This document shows positions 63,948 to 64,000 of a stretch of 64,000 bases of DNA, piece by piece. The notes below the pieces were generated by a model that did not search any database, was not told the DNA's origin, and saw nothing but the letters and a program-made list of their open reading frames with translations. Every line of letters starts with the position of its first letter. Positions within the stretch are counted from its first letter, which is position 1. The translations under genes and the position numbers were made by a program. The stretch is from Cupriavidus sp. WKF15 (lineage in GTDB: Bacteria > Pseudomonadota > Gammaproteobacteria > Burkholderiales > Burkholderiaceae): assembly GCF_029278605.1 (NCBI RefSeq), contig NZ_CP119574.1, positions 840,441 to 904,440 on the forward strand. The letters are read 5' to 3'.

Positions 63948-64000
63948 TTAAAGGCCTGCTGACAGGGCTTGCATCGTTCGATATTGCACCGGATGTCGCT

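Noticed and set aside
1..64000. CRISPR arrays, rRNA genes, prophage structural genes
   Set aside because: I saw no regularly spaced repeats, no rRNA-like sequence and no capsid, tail or portal proteins.

Overview
The window looks like accessory or secondary-replicon DNA of a Burkholderiales bacterium, most likely Cupriavidus or Ralstonia. The reasons are the high-GC coding style, polyhydroxybutyrate (PHB) mobilisation genes, a pair of short Burkholderia-type H-NS proteins, a bufferin locus, and many small Cupriavidus-type orphan proteins. The organism assignment is inference; there is no rRNA gene to anchor it.

Left part (1-20 kb) is mostly intact. A minus-strand block carries bufB-bufC, and beyond an embedded two-component system come bufA1, doxX, a type II NADH dehydrogenase, 3-hydroxybutyrate dehydrogenase and a patatin-like lipase. 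The two-component system shares a divergent control region with bufA1. A PAS/GAF membrane sensor without output domain follows. Further right are an LRAT-domain gene whose first ~75 codons and upstream DNA are a decayed copy of the bufA1 gene and its control region, lipoproteins, an orphan PstS-like protein, two H-NS genes, a tRNA with anticodon CAU and an intracellular PHB depolymerase.

Middle part (20-39 kb) is a gene graveyard. Two inverted copies of one IS3-family element bracket fragments of Tn3 transposases, LysR, DASS transporter, CbpM and repeated H-NS-like genes. The right IS copy sits, with a 5-bp target duplication, inside a second copy of rpsR. That copy lies between remnants of priB and rplI, so a whole ribosomal-protein cluster has been duplicated and decayed. 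A few genes look intact here: dctA, a TGS GTPase, a 2OG-Fe(II) oxygenase, a host-attachment protein and an Mth938-like protein.

The 39-50 kb part is a coherent catabolic island: N-carbamoyl-D-amino-acid hydrolase, an M20 amidohydrolase, diaminopropionate ammonia-lyase and an RpiR regulator on the minus strand, then a complete polar amino-acid ABC transporter on the plus strand. A quinone oxidoreductase/LysR divergent pair follows.

The right end (50-64 kb) begins with another pile of transposase fragments (IS110, IS256, IS91, IS3), then a GH25 lysozyme / alpha-beta hydrolase pair, several truncated or frameshifted membrane proteins, an intact DUF3300-DUF2950 envelope pair, and a second decayed DASS transporter at the edge.
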